Shown here one piece after another: positions 9,813-19,789 of a stretch of 64,000 nucleotides of DNA. Under the pieces are notes generated by a model. It did no database searches, was not told the origin of the DNA, and worked only from the letters and a program-made list of their open reading frames with translations. The stretch spans positions 8,742,001-8,806,000 of the forward strand of contig NC_079883.1 of NCBI RefSeq assembly GCF_029227915.1, in the 5' to 3' direction. The DNA is from Hydractinia symbiolongicarpus (lineage: Eukaryota; Cnidaria; Hydrozoa; Anthoathecata; Hydractiniidae). Made by a program: the position numbers and the translations under genes. Positions within the stretch are counted from its first letter, which is position 1, and each line of letters starts with the position of its first letter.

Positions 9813-9932
9813 GTCTACGGCCATACCACGATGAACACACCCGTTCTCGTCTGATCACGGAAGTTAAGCATCGTCGGGCCGGGATAGTACTTGGATGGGG
9901 GACCGCCTGGGAACTCCCGGTGTCGTAGGCTT
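9813..9932 (+). rRNA. 5S ribosomal RNA, unit 2
   Basis: A 120-nt 5S rRNA gene, the small RNA of the large ribosomal subunit, transcribed by RNA polymerase III. It begins GTCTACGGCCATACCAC and ends GTGTCGTAGGCTT, and the two ends pair as helix I. The internal promoter is visible: an A-box-like AGTTAAGCATCG and a C-box CTTGGATGGGGGACCGCC. T4 at 9931-9934 is the terminator, and AAAATAAATT about 30 bp upstream is a plausible TATA-like aid. It is embedded in the histone repeat on the same strand as H2A. 5S-histone linkage is known from some other invertebrates. Confidence 0.97.
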
Positions 9933-10257
9933 TTCATTTTCATTTGCTGTGATATATTTCTTGTTATAACAATTAAGGAACGTGGCGGTTGTTGAAAGTG
10001 TTTCCTATGACATTTTCCTACGACATTTTCAGGTGATAGTACGAGAAAAAAGAGCTTTCAAATGCATACAAACTCGATCTATTGCCGATCATCCAATAAC
10101 CCTGACGGAATGGCAAATAAAATAAAATTCCGCCGCCTTCCGAGGACTTATATCGCAATCACGTTTCGTAACAGCCAAGCGAGGTTTTACCTTAGCGTTT
10201 AAGTCACCACCGACATTTGGCCGCGCAACTTTTCTAAGCTCATTCATTTTGACTTAA
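9933..10257. other. 5S/U1 spacer
   Basis: A 325-bp spacer. It contains the 5S T-run terminator at its left end and a 13-bp tandem duplication with one mismatch (CCTATGACATTTT/CCTACGACATTTT, 10004-10029). A candidate U1 3' box (10238-10253) is at its right end. No gene is recognised on either strand; several short open frames are not protein-like. Confidence 0.6.
10238..10253 (-). terminator. Candidate 3' box of U1
   Basis: The minus strand reads GTCAAAATGAATGAGC, beginning 5 nt past the U1 3' end. It resembles GCAATAAAAGAATAATAGC downstream of U2 (shared CAA-AA-GAAT-A-GC). Metazoan snRNA 3' boxes direct Integrator cleavage and lie 9-19 nt downstream. The match to the vertebrate consensus is loose. 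Confidence 0.4.
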
Positions 10258-10424
10258 GGAGGGGGCGAGCGCGGACGCAGGCCCCCACTACCAGAAATTG
10301 TACGGTCGAGTTACTGACGTTTGCAGTAATCGCAGAGGTCAGCCCAAGCGTAGTGCAATGCAAGAGCCTCACTCTGGAAGAAAACCCTCATTGATCAGTC
10401 TTTACTTCCCCGTCAGGTAAGTAT
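10258..10424 (-). ncRNA. U1 spliceosomal snRNA, unit 2
   Basis: A 167-nt U1 gene on the minus strand. The RNA starts ATACTTACCTG at 10424, the exact sequence that pairs with 5' splice sites. Stem-loop I has the GAUCA of the U1-70K site, and stem-loop II has AUUGCACU, the U1A-binding loop core. The Sm site AATTTCTGG is at 10291-10299. The terminal hairpin has GGGGG/CCCCC arms and ends near 10258. Length and order match animal U1 (164 nt in human). The 3' end is placed from the end of the last stem and may be off by a few bases. Transcription is by Pol II, from the upstream element at 10473-10481. Confidence 0.95.
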
Positions 10425-10472
10425 GAGTTGGAACTGCACCGTAGCATGAGGGTACCCTTCAAAGTTTGTTAA

Positions 10473-10481
10473 TGCTTGTGG
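10473..10481 (-). promoter_or_regulatory. Shared snRNA promoter element of U1 (PSE candidate)
   Basis: CCACAAGCA on the minus strand, 49-57 bp upstream of the U1 start. The same 9-mer lies 46-54 bp upstream of U2. This is where animal proximal sequence elements bind SNAPc. No TATA box at -25 is obvious, as expected of Pol II snRNA genes. Confidence 0.65.
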
Positions 10482-10591
10482 CTTGAGTGTGTTATAAACT
10501 GCCGTGTCGCGGGGCATAGGCTGTATTCTCCCCCAGTGTACGCGTTTTGTTCCCGCCGTAGACTATGCAGAGTGCCGTCGGAAAGAGGACT

Positions 10592-10610
10592 GCTATTATT
10601 CTTTTATTGC
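10592..10610 (-). terminator. Candidate 3' box of U2
   Basis: The minus strand reads GCAATAAAAGAATAATAGC, 6 nt beyond the estimated U2 3' end, and is similar to the element downstream of U1. Confidence 0.4.
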
Positions 10611-10615
10611 TTATG

Positions 10616-10801
10616 TGGGCCGCCATCGGTAATAGTGCAACACCAAGGCAACCCGTGGTCACGGCGTGAATGAATCCACCTCCATGACCCAAGGCCAAAA
10701 ATCAGATTAATATACTGACCATTCAGAGAATGGCCTACCAGATATTAAACTGATAAGAACAGATACTACACTTGATCTTAGCCATTAGGCCGAGAAGCGA
10801 T
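10616..10801 (-). ncRNA. U2 spliceosomal snRNA, unit 2
   Basis: An approximately 186-nt U2 gene on the minus strand. It starts ATCGCTTCTCGGCC at 10801, and GUAGUA for branch-point pairing is encoded at 10764-10769. Next come the AUAUCUG of stem IIa and a stem with GGCCATTC/GAATGGTC arms. The Sm site ATTTTTGG is at 10705-10712, followed by stem III and stem IV with a loop like the U2B''/A' site (TTGCACTATT). U2 recognises the intron branch point in the spliceosome. The 5' end is certain; the 3' end is estimated from the close of stem IV and is accurate to about 5 nt. It lies 192 bp upstream of U1 in the same orientation. Confidence 0.95.
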
Positions 10802-10846
10802 AAAGAACAAGCGTTGCCATGATAGGCATCGTCCACACACCGTAAC

Positions 10847-10855
10847 TGCTTGTGG
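10847..10855 (-). promoter_or_regulatory. Shared snRNA promoter element of U2 (PSE candidate)
   Basis: CCACAAGCA on the minus strand, 46-54 bp upstream of the U2 start, followed by GTTACGG. The U1 copy is followed by TTAACAA, so the shared part may extend a few bases beyond the 9-mer. Confidence 0.65.
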
Positions 10856-10917
10856 AGCATGTCACGTTACTGTAAAGCTTACAACTGTCACCGCGTACGG
10901 ATGGACGGCGACATAGT

Positions 10918-10944
10918 AAAAATCACGGCTGTTGATTTAGCCGT
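10918..10944 (-). terminator. Hairpin plus T5 on the minus strand (possible distal Pol III stop)
   Basis: On the minus strand ACGGCT-8nt-AGCCGT (10925-10944) is followed by GA and TTTTT (10918-10922). It is the first run of four or more T found downstream of the tRNA in its direction of transcription, about 180-200 nt away. It could stop read-through before the U2 promoter. The role is inferred. Confidence 0.35.
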
Positions 10945-11123
10945 AGGATGGAGAGCGACTGTAGCGAGTGGATGGTAACTTACATGAATGCTAACAAAGG
11001 CGACGATACTAAGTGCGTGATATTACTTTCCAATATGTCTGCGTACATTCCGTTTATCAACGCATTACGCCAGAACGTGCGCGCGCGTTACACAGTAGAC
11101 CATGCAGCCGAAATGCGACAGTG

Positions 11124-11196
11124 CGACCCTGCCAGGAGTCGAACCTGGAATCCCCTGATTCGTAGTCAGATGCCTTATCCATTGGGCCACAGGGCC
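11124..11196 (-). tRNA. tRNA-Arg(ACG), unit 2
   Basis: A 73-nt tRNA gene on the minus strand without an intron. All four arms fold: acceptor GGCCCTG/CAGGGTC with one G-T pair, a D arm with a GGC closing stem, the anticodon stem TCTGA/TCAGG around loop CTACGAA (anticodon ACG, inosine-modified in animals to read CGU, CGC and CGA), a 5-nt variable loop, and T arm CCAGG-TTCGACT-CCTGG. The discriminator is G and CCA is not encoded, as usual in eukaryotes. The internal A box TGGCCCAATGG and B box GGTTCGACTCC are intact. No TTTT follows within about 150 nt, which is odd for a Pol III gene. Confidence 0.97.
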
Positions 11197-11604
11197 ATGC
11201 TTATGACTTCGCCCCATCGTCATTTTGGCTTGCGCATTCGTTTTACTTACGACAGAATTCTTCGTGTTTGTAGCCATGAAAGAAAGGGACTTCTGTGAGT
11301 GAATTTTTTTACTGTGGTCTAATAAAAAAGTCGAAACGCAGTGCCCAATATATGAATTGCTCCTAATAGCCGGAAACAGGCCGTGTCGATGATGTAGGCC
11401 GACATACGCAACGCAAACCAAAGAACGCTTTATGAAAATCCTAACACGAGCGCGGAAGAAGCCCAAATTAACAGACTAGATGTAATGCTGAAGACCTCAA
11501 ACTCCAGCAGCTTCTCTTGCAGACTATTGCGTCGTACTACAAATAAAAATTAACATGCTTTCGCATAGTCGCGGCACCCAAAACGGACATTATACGATGT
11601 ACAG

Positions 11605-11611
11605 AAACACA
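11605..11611 (+). promoter_or_regulatory. H1 box AAACACA
   Basis: AAACACA is the H1-specific promoter element known from vertebrate and sea urchin H1 genes. Here it lies 165 bp upstream of the H1 ATG and 9 bp before the E2F dyad. Confidence 0.6.
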
Positions 11612-11620
11612 CATTTCTGT

Positions 11621-11632
11621 TTTCGCGCCAAA
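11621..11632. promoter_or_regulatory. E2F dyad, H1 promoter
   Basis: TTTCGCGCCAAA matches the E2F core on both strands (TTTCGCGC and TTTGGCGC). It sits 143 bp upstream of the H1 ATG. It implies G1/S control of H1 together with H3 in the same repeat. Confidence 0.7.
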
Positions 11633-11775
11633 TCAATTCCCGGGAGTGGTACTTTTACGTCCGCATACTTCGCACCGTCTTAAATTATATCTCATTTACA
11701 CGGTAATGTTTAGTATACTTCTACTGTGATAACAAGCATCGTTTATCGTTGGATTGTTGTAAGAAAACATTAAAA

Positions 11776-12327
11776 ATGAGTGAAGCAGCTTCTCCAAAGA
11801 AAATCGCACCCAAGAAGAAACCTGCTGCAAAGAAGACAGCTGATCACCCTAAATATGTGGACATGATCAAGGCTGCTATCGCTACCCTAAAGGAACGCGG
11901 TGGTTCATCTCGCCAAGCTATTACAAAATATATTCATGCAAATTACAAAGTTGCTGAAAACTCAGATCATCATCTGAAAATGGCTCTTAAACGAGGAGTA
12001 ACATCAGGCGATTTGATTCAAACTAAAGGCACTGGTGCTTCTGGATCATTCAAGCTAGGTCAGGTAAAAAAAGAAAAACCTAAGAAAAAGGCCGCAGCAA
12101 AAAAGCCAACGGCAAAGAAGCCTACTGCAAAGAAAAGTACACCAAAAAAGAAGCCAGCAAAGAAGAGCACGCCAAAGAAAGCAGCAAAGAAGCCTGCCAC
12201 AAAGAAAGCCTCGGCTAAGAAACCAGCAGCTAAGAAACCCACAAAGAAGCCTGTTGCTAAAAAACCTGCAGCAAAGAAGGTCAAAAAGACTCCCAAAAAG
12301 GCAGCAAAGAAGACCGCAAAAAAATAA
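11776..12327 (+). CDS. H1: Linker histone H1, unit 2
   Basis: A 183-codon intronless gene for linker histone H1, which binds the nucleosome dyad and linker DNA. Residues 1-21 form a basic N-tail. Residues 22-95 form the winged-helix globular domain ([32 protein letters not shown] at its start, [11 protein letters not shown] at its end). Residues 96-183 are a tail of [10 protein letters not shown]-type lysine/alanine/proline repeats. The ATG at 11776 gives MSEAASPKK, a normal H1 start; an in-frame TTG nine codons upstream is not used as a start. The stem-loop 3' end shows replication-dependent expression. H1 is the only histone gene without a divergent partner and is separated from the core quartet by the RNA genes. 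Confidence 0.96.
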   Translation: MSEAASPKKIAPKKKPAAKKTADHPKYVDMIKAAIATLKERGGSSRQAITKYIHANYKVAENSDHHLKMALKRGVTSGDLIQTKGTGASGSFKLGQVKKEKPKKKAAAKKPTAKKPTAKKSTPKKKPAKKSTPKKAAKKPATKKASAKKPAAKKPTKKPVAKKPAAKKVKKTPKKAAKKTAKK

Positions 12328-12688
12328 TTTGTGTGTATCTGGCTATTACATTAACAAACGGCTATTTTTATAGCCACACATTTACAAAAAAACATTATCT
12401 TGGTACAAAGTTAAACTTGTTTAAGTCACTTAAACAGTTAAAAAAGAGTAAATTTAAGATTAGATTCCCTAAGTTTAAGTATTTTCGTTTTTAAATTTCT
12501 TATTTTCTTGCTTTTACTTTTCTTGCCCTTCATATTTTTAACATTGTCAAACTTTATGTAGCATAAAATTTTTATGTAGCATAAAATTTAAACAGAAAGC
12601 AGGACAAAGTTTGATATAAAAAGCTAGCCGTAATATTTTTTATGGATGTGTGGCTATAAAAATAGCCGTTTTTTGTTTGGTAAGATGC
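12328..12688. other. H1/H3 convergent 3' spacer
   Basis: A 361-bp very AT-rich spacer. It contains the H1 stem-loop (12360-12375), the 18-bp tandem duplication (12554-12589), TATAAAAAG near 12615 and the H3 stem-loop of unit 3 (12652-12667). No gene is seen. Confidence 0.7.
12360..12375 (+). terminator. Histone 3' stem-loop of H1, unit 2
   Basis: GGCTATTTTTATAGCC, 32 bp after the H1 stop, followed by ACACATTTACAAAAAAACAT. Confidence 0.95.
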
Positions 12689-13102
<414 letters not shown>

Positions 13103-13580
13103 TTAAGAAGTCGATGTAGTACGGATACACAAGACGGTCTAAAATGCACTATCGCGCCAAAGTTTTATTTCTCATATTGATTGACAGCTAAGGTTCAAAA
13201 CAAACCATTTGATTGGTGCTAAGAAAGTAATTTCTGATTGGCTGCATAATGACATTACGCTCATTACTTTAACATTTTTATAAAATCTGTGTTTTTTGGC
13301 TACGGGAAAACGGCTGTATCTTCTGATACACAAAAGCTTTTGACTTTTTTTTTTTTTAGTAAGTAGCAGAAGGTTTGGCGAATTCCAACGATGCCAAATT
13401 TATTGCCTTACTGAAACATTAAGACCACGAATTTTTAAAAAAACTACAGTTTTACTTAAAAAAATGTACAAAATGTTCGGAACATTTTGTAATGACGCAA
13501 CTCTATTGGTTAATTAGGGTGTTTCCACGAGCAGTAGGTAATTTTATGGCCTCTTTTTAAAGCTGTCTGAATTCTGTTAA

Positions 13581-13937
<357 letters not shown>

Positions 13938-14397
13938 GCGTTGTCATTGCTCAACAAAAACGGCTATTTTTATAGCCACAAATCTTTTAAAACATTACTT
14001 TGTGCACGCTTCCAAATTACACAATGTGTAAAGTCTTGTCACAGTTACATTTATTGCTATACGATACTATGTCATATATGACACAAAAAAAATTTAGAAA
14101 TACTTTGTAGGGTTAATTTGCCTGGGAGTGTTTCCGTGAAAAGCTGGGTTAAGTTAAATGTAAGCAATAACATGGATCAATGTACTTGTCTTTTCTGCAA
14201 GTACAGCTAATAATACGTATGAAAAGTGAAGCTAATCCACACACACATGGGGAAGTATTTTAAATGTAGGCTAGTGTTCTTAAGCACATTATTTAGAAGT
14301 TTTATTAACTTCGGTTAACTTGTAGTGACGCCAAGTAAATGTTTTTTTAAAGATGTGTGGTCTTAAAAAAGACCGTTTGTGTTTGGTAGACGTTGGT

Positions 14398-14802
14398 TTA
14401 CTTGCTGCTTGTGTATTTTGTGACGGCTTTTGTTCCTTCACTGACTGCGTGTTTTGCAAGTTCTCCAGGCAAGAGAAGACGTACTGCGGTTTGAATTTCA
14501 CGAGAAGAGATGGTCGACTTTTTGTTTTGAAGAGCCAAACGCGAAGCTTCGGAAGCAATGCGCTCAAAGATGTCGTTGACAAATGAGTTCATGATGCTCA
14601 TAGCTTTGCTTGAAACTCCGACATCTGGGTGAACTTGTTTCAAAACATTGTAGATGTAAATAGCATAACTTTCCTTTCTCTTTCTCTTGCGTTTCTTTTC
14701 ACCAGTTCCACCAATCTTTCCTCCTTTTTTGCCGGCTCTTTTTTCACCTTTCTTGGCTACTTTAGGTGCCTGTTTTCCTCCTTTAGCTGCTGCGTCAGAC
14801 AT
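14398..14802 (-). CDS. H2B: Histone H2B, unit 3
   Basis: Protein identical to the unit-2 gene; covarying 3' stem-loop at 14359-14374. Confidence 0.98.
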   Translation of the reverse strand: MSDAAAKGGKQAPKVAKKGEKRAGKKGGKIGGTGEKKRKRKRKESYAIYIYNVLKQVHPDVGVSSKAMSIMNSFVNDIFERIASEASRLALQNKKSTISSREIQTAVRLLLPGELAKHAVSEGTKAVTKYTSSK

Positions 14803-15086
14803 GGTTAAAAATTTTTGCTACTTAACTTGTAAATAAGCATTAAACTGCAAGTCAAAACTTTTTGTTTATAAGTAAAAAAATCGGATCGAATTCGATCCGA
14901 AAACGCCGATACGCAATTTAATTGGTTAAAAAAAAAATCTTTTGTTTAATACTTAATTATGATTGGTTAAAAAAACATGATTTCGATCCTATTTTTATGA
15001 TGAAAAAACGAGTAAAGTTTATTTCGTTAACACTTACGTTAAATATTCGTACGTTTTTGTATTAACTTACAAATCAAATCGCAGTT

Positions 15087-15467
15087 ATGTCTGGACGTGG
15101 AAAAGGTGGAAAAGCTAAGGCTAAAGCCAAGACAAGATCCTCAAGAGCTGGACTTCAATTTCCAGTCGGTAGAGTGCATAGATTCCTTCGTAGAGGGCAC
15201 TATGCTAACCGAATTGGATCTGGAGCACCAGTTTACTTAGCAGCCGTCTTGGAATATTTATCTGCTGAGATATTGGAGTTGGCTGGTAACGCAGCAAGAG
15301 ACAACAAAAAAGCTAGGATTATTCCAAGACATTTACAATTGGCTGTTCGTAATGATGAAGAATTAAACAAACTTTTGAGCGGTGTAACCATTGCAGCTGG
15401 TGGTGTTTTGCCAAACATTCAAGCTGTCTTACTCCCAAAGAAGAACGACAAAGGACAGAAGAAGTAA
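15087..15467 (+). CDS. H2A: Histone H2A, unit 3
   Basis: Protein identical to the unit-2 gene; 3' stem-loop at 15490-15505. Confidence 0.98.
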   Translation: MSGRGKGGKAKAKAKTRSSRAGLQFPVGRVHRFLRRGHYANRIGSGAPVYLAAVLEYLSAEILELAGNAARDNKKARIIPRHLQLAVRNDEELNKLLSGVTIAAGGVLPNIQAVLLPKKNDKGQKK

Positions 15468-15664
15468 ACCGCTACACTCAGAAAACAACGGCTATTTTTA
15501 TAGCCACACATCTTTAAAAAAACATTGTTTTTTTCACAAAACTATAACCTTAAAGTCTAATAGATAATCCATGCATACGCCTTGTCCTAAGTAACTCAAA
15601 GAAATTAAATAAAAAAATTTGATCACAACGTCAAAATAAATTGCACGTATTTGCACCTACTAAT

Positions 15665-15784
15665 GTCTACGGCCATACCACGATGAACACACCCGTTCTC
15701 GTCTGATCACGGAAGTTAAGCATCGTCGGGCCGGGATAGTACTTGGATGGGGGACCGCCTGGGAACTCCCGGTGTCGTAGGCTT
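15665..15784 (+). rRNA. 5S ribosomal RNA, unit 3
   Basis: Same sequence as the unit-2 copy. Confidence 0.97.
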
Positions 15785-16109
15785 TTCATTTTCATTTGCT
15801 GTGATATATTTCTTGTTATAACAATTAAGGAACGTGGCGGTTGTTGAAAGTGTTTCCTATGACATTTTCCTACGACATTTTCAGGTGATAGTACGAGAAA
15901 AAAGAGCTTTCAAATGCATACAAACTCGATCTATTGCCGATCATCCAATAACCCTGACGGAATGGCAAATAAAATAAAATTCCGCCGCCTTCCGAGGACT
16001 TATATCGCAATCACGTTTCGTAACAGCCAAGCGAGGTTTTACCTTAGCGTTTAAGTCACCACCGACATTTGGCCGCGCAACTTTTCTAAGCTCATTCATT
16101 TTGACTTAA

Positions 16110-16276
16110 GGAGGGGGCGAGCGCGGACGCAGGCCCCCACTACCAGAAATTGTACGGTCGAGTTACTGACGTTTGCAGTAATCGCAGAGGTCAGCCCAAG
16201 CGTAGTGCAATGCAAGAGCCTCACTCTGGAAGAAAACCCTCATTGATCAGTCTTTACTTCCCCGTCAGGTAAGTAT
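16110..16276 (-). ncRNA. U1 snRNA, unit 3
   Basis: 5' end at 16276; PSE candidate at 16325-16333. Confidence 0.95.
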
Positions 16277-16467
16277 GAGTTGGAACTGCACCGTAGCATG
16301 AGGGTACCCTTCAAAGTTTGTTAATGCTTGTGGCTTGAGTGTGTTATAAACTGCCGTGTCGCGGGGCATAGGCTGTATTCTCCCCCAGTGTACGCGTTTT
16401 GTTCCCGCCGTAGACTATGCAGAGTGCCGTCGGAAAGAGGACTGCTATTATTCTTTTATTGCTTATG

Positions 16468-16653
16468 TGGGCCGCCATCGGTAATAGTGCAACACCAAGG
16501 CAACCCGTGGTCACGGCGTGAATGAATCCACCTCCATGACCCAAGGCCAAAAATCAGATTAATATACTGACCATTCAGAGAATGGCCTACCAGATATTAA
16601 ACTGATAAGAACAGATACTACACTTGATCTTAGCCATTAGGCCGAGAAGCGAT
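16468..16653 (-). ncRNA. U2 snRNA, unit 3
   Basis: 5' end at 16653; PSE candidate at 16699-16707. Confidence 0.95.
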
Positions 16654-16975
16654 AAAGAACAAGCGTTGCCATGATAGGCATCGTCCACACACCGTAACTG
16701 CTTGTGGAGCATGTCACGTTACTGTAAAGCTTACAACTGTCACCGCGTACGGATGGACGGCGACATAGTAAAAATCACGGCTGTTGATTTAGCCGTAGGA
16801 TGGAGAGCGACTGTAGCGAGTGGATGGTAACTTACATGAATGCTAACAAAGGCGACGATACTAAGTGCGTGATATTACTTTCCAATATGTCTGCGTACAT
16901 TCCGTTTATCAACGCATTACGCCAGAACGTGCGCGCGCGTTACACAGTAGACCATGCAGCCGAAATGCGACAGTG

Positions 16976-17048
16976 CGACCCTGCCAGGAGTCGAACCTGG
17001 AATCCCCTGATTCGTAGTCAGATGCCTTATCCATTGGGCCACAGGGCC
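16976..17048 (-). tRNA. tRNA-Arg(ACG), unit 3
   Basis: Same sequence as the unit-2 copy. Confidence 0.97.
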
Positions 17049-17627
17049 ATGCTTATGACTTCGCCCCATCGTCATTTTGGCTTGCGCATTCGTTTTACTT
17101 ACGACAGAATTCTTCGTGTTTGTAGCCATGAAAGAAAGGGACTTCTGTGAGTGAATTTTTTTACTGTGGTCTAATAAAAAAGTCGAAACGCAGTGCCCAA
17201 TATATGAATTGCTCCTAATAGCCGGAAACAGGCCGTGTCGATGATGTAGGCCGACATACGCAACGCAAACCAAAGAACGCTTTATGAAAATCCTAACACG
17301 AGCGCGGAAGAAGCCCAAATTAACAGACTAGATGTAATGCTGAAGACCTCAAACTCCAGCAGCTTCTCTTGCAGACTATTGCGTCGTACTACAAATAAAA
17401 ATTAACATGCTTTCGCATAGTCGCGGCACCCAAAACGGACATTATACGATGTACAGAAACACACATTTCTGTTTTCGCGCCAAATCAATTCCCGGGAGTG
17501 GTACTTTTACGTCCGCATACTTCGCACCGTCTTAAATTATATCTCATTTACACGGTAATGTTTAGTATACTTCTACTGTGATAACAAGCATCGTTTATCG
17601 TTGGATTGTTGTAAGAAAACATTAAAA

Positions 17628-18179
17628 ATGAGTGAAGCAGCTTCTCCAAAGAAAATCGCACCCAAGAAGAAACCTGCTGCAAAGAAGACAGCTGATCACC
17701 CTAAATATGTGGACATGATCAAGGCTGCTATCGCTACCCTAAAGGAACGCGGTGGTTCATCTCGCCAAGCTATTACAAAATATATTCATGCAAATTACAA
17801 AGTTGCTGAAAACTCAGATCATCATCTGAAAATGGCTCTTAAACGAGGAGTAACATCAGGCGATTTGATTCAAACTAAAGGCACTGGTGCTTCTGGATCA
17901 TGCAAGCTAGGTCAGGTAAAAAAAGAAAAACCTAAGAAAAAGGCCGCAGCAAAAAAGCCAACGGCAAAGAAGCCTACTGCAAAGAAAAGTACACCAAAAA
18001 AGAAGCCAGCAAAGAAGAGCACGCCAAAGAAAGCAGCAAAGAAGCCTGCCACAAAGAAAGCCTCGGCTAAGAAACCAGCAGCTAAGAAACCCACAAAGAA
18101 GCCTGTTGCTAAAAAACCTGCAGCAAAGAAGGTCAAAAAGACTCCCAAAAAGGCAGCAAAGAAGACCGCAAAAAAATAA
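17628..18179 (+). CDS. H1: Linker histone H1, unit 3, F92C variant
   Basis: Differs from the other intact H1 copies by one base, T to G at 17902, which changes Phe92 to Cys at the end of the globular domain (GASGSFKLG becomes GASGSCKLG). This Phe is a conserved hydrophobic residue of the winged helix, so the variant may fold less well. Alternatively it is a consensus error. 3' stem-loop at 18212-18227. Confidence 0.93.
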   Translation: MSEAASPKKIAPKKKPAAKKTADHPKYVDMIKAAIATLKERGGSSRQAITKYIHANYKVAENSDHHLKMALKRGVTSGDLIQTKGTGASGSCKLGQVKKEKPKKKAAAKKPTAKKPTAKKSTPKKKPAKKSTPKKAAKKPATKKASAKKPAAKKPTKKPVAKKPAAKKVKKTPKKAAKKTAKK

Positions 18180-18540
18180 TTTGTGTGTATCTGGCTATTA
18201 CATTAACAAACGGCTATTTTTATAGCCACACATTTACAAAAAAACATTATCTTGGTACAAAGTTAAACTTGTTTAAGTCACTTAAACAGTTAAAAAAGAG
18301 TAAATTTAAGATTAGATTCCCTAAGTTTAAGTATTTTCGTTTTTAAATTTCTTATTTTCTTGCTTTTACTTTTCTTGCCCTTCATATTTTTAACATTGTC
18401 AAACTTTATGTAGCATAAAATTTTTATGTAGCATAAAATTTAAACAGAAAGCAGGACAAAGTTTGATATAAAAAGCTAGCCGTAATATTTTTTATGGATG
18501 TGTGGCTATAAAAATAGCCGTTTTTTGTTTGGTAAGATGC

Positions 18541-18954
<414 letters not shown>

Positions 18955-19432
18955 TTAAGAAGTCGATGTAGTACGGATACACAAGACGGTCTAAAATGCA
19001 CTATCGCGCCAAAGTTTTATTTCTCATATTGATTGACAGCTAAGGTTCAAAACAAACCATTTGATTGGTGCTAAGAAAGTAATTTCTGATTGGCTGCATA
19101 ATGACATTACGCTCATTACTTTAACATTTTTATAAAATCTGTGTTTTTTGGCTACGGGAAAACGGCTGTATCTTCTGATACACAAAAGCTTTTGACTTTT
19201 TTTTTTTTTAGTAAGTAGCAGAAGGTTTGGCGAATTCCAACGATGCCAAATTTATTGCCTTACTGAAACATTAAGACCACGAATTTTTAAAAAAACTACA
19301 GTTTTACTTAAAAAAATGTACAAAATGTTCGGAACATTTTGTAATGACGCAACTCTATTGGTTAATTAGGGTGTTTCCACGAGCAGTAGGTAATTTTATG
19401 GCCTCTTTTTAAAGCTGTCTGAATTCTGTTAA

Positions 19433-19789
<357 letters not shown>

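Larger units (their letters stand above)
10802..11123. promoter_or_regulatory. U2 upstream region / tRNA-U2 spacer
   Basis: A 322-bp CpG-rich spacer. It contains the PSE candidate of U2 (10847-10855) and a hairpin with a T5 run on the minus strand (10918-10944). Beyond that is a stretch with GCGCGCG (about 11081-11088) next to the tRNA 3' end. U2 distal activators are expected here, but none matches a known motif clearly. Open frames of about 116-133 codons crossing this region and the tRNA are not protein-like. Confidence 0.55.
11197..11775. promoter_or_regulatory. tRNA-Arg/H1 spacer with H1 promoter
   Basis: A 579-bp spacer. Its right part is the H1 promoter: the H1 box AAACACA (11605-11611), an E2F dyad (11621-11632) and a TATA-like AATTATATCT about 90 bp before the ATG (near 11683-11692). 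The left 400 bp is CpG-containing, non-coding sequence, with AATTTTTTTAC near 11302 that superficially resembles an Sm site. No further RNA gene could be supported. Confidence 0.65.

Noticed and set aside
10410-10424. CAGGTAAGTAT on the plus strand as a perfect 5' splice site of an intron.
   Set aside because: It is the complement of the U1 5' end, so it is the U1 gene itself on the minus strand.
10980-11010. GTAAGT on the minus strand in the tRNA/U2 spacer, considered as a spliced-leader RNA donor site.
   Set aside because: No leader exon, Sm site or PSE in the right arrangement. A chance 5' splice-site-like hexamer.
11229-11330. U5-like loop (CGTTTTACTTACG) and Sm-like AATTTTTTTAC in the tRNA/H1 spacer.
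   Set aside because: The U5 loop I sequence is not matched exactly, flanking stems do not pair, and no PSE-like element lies at the right distance.
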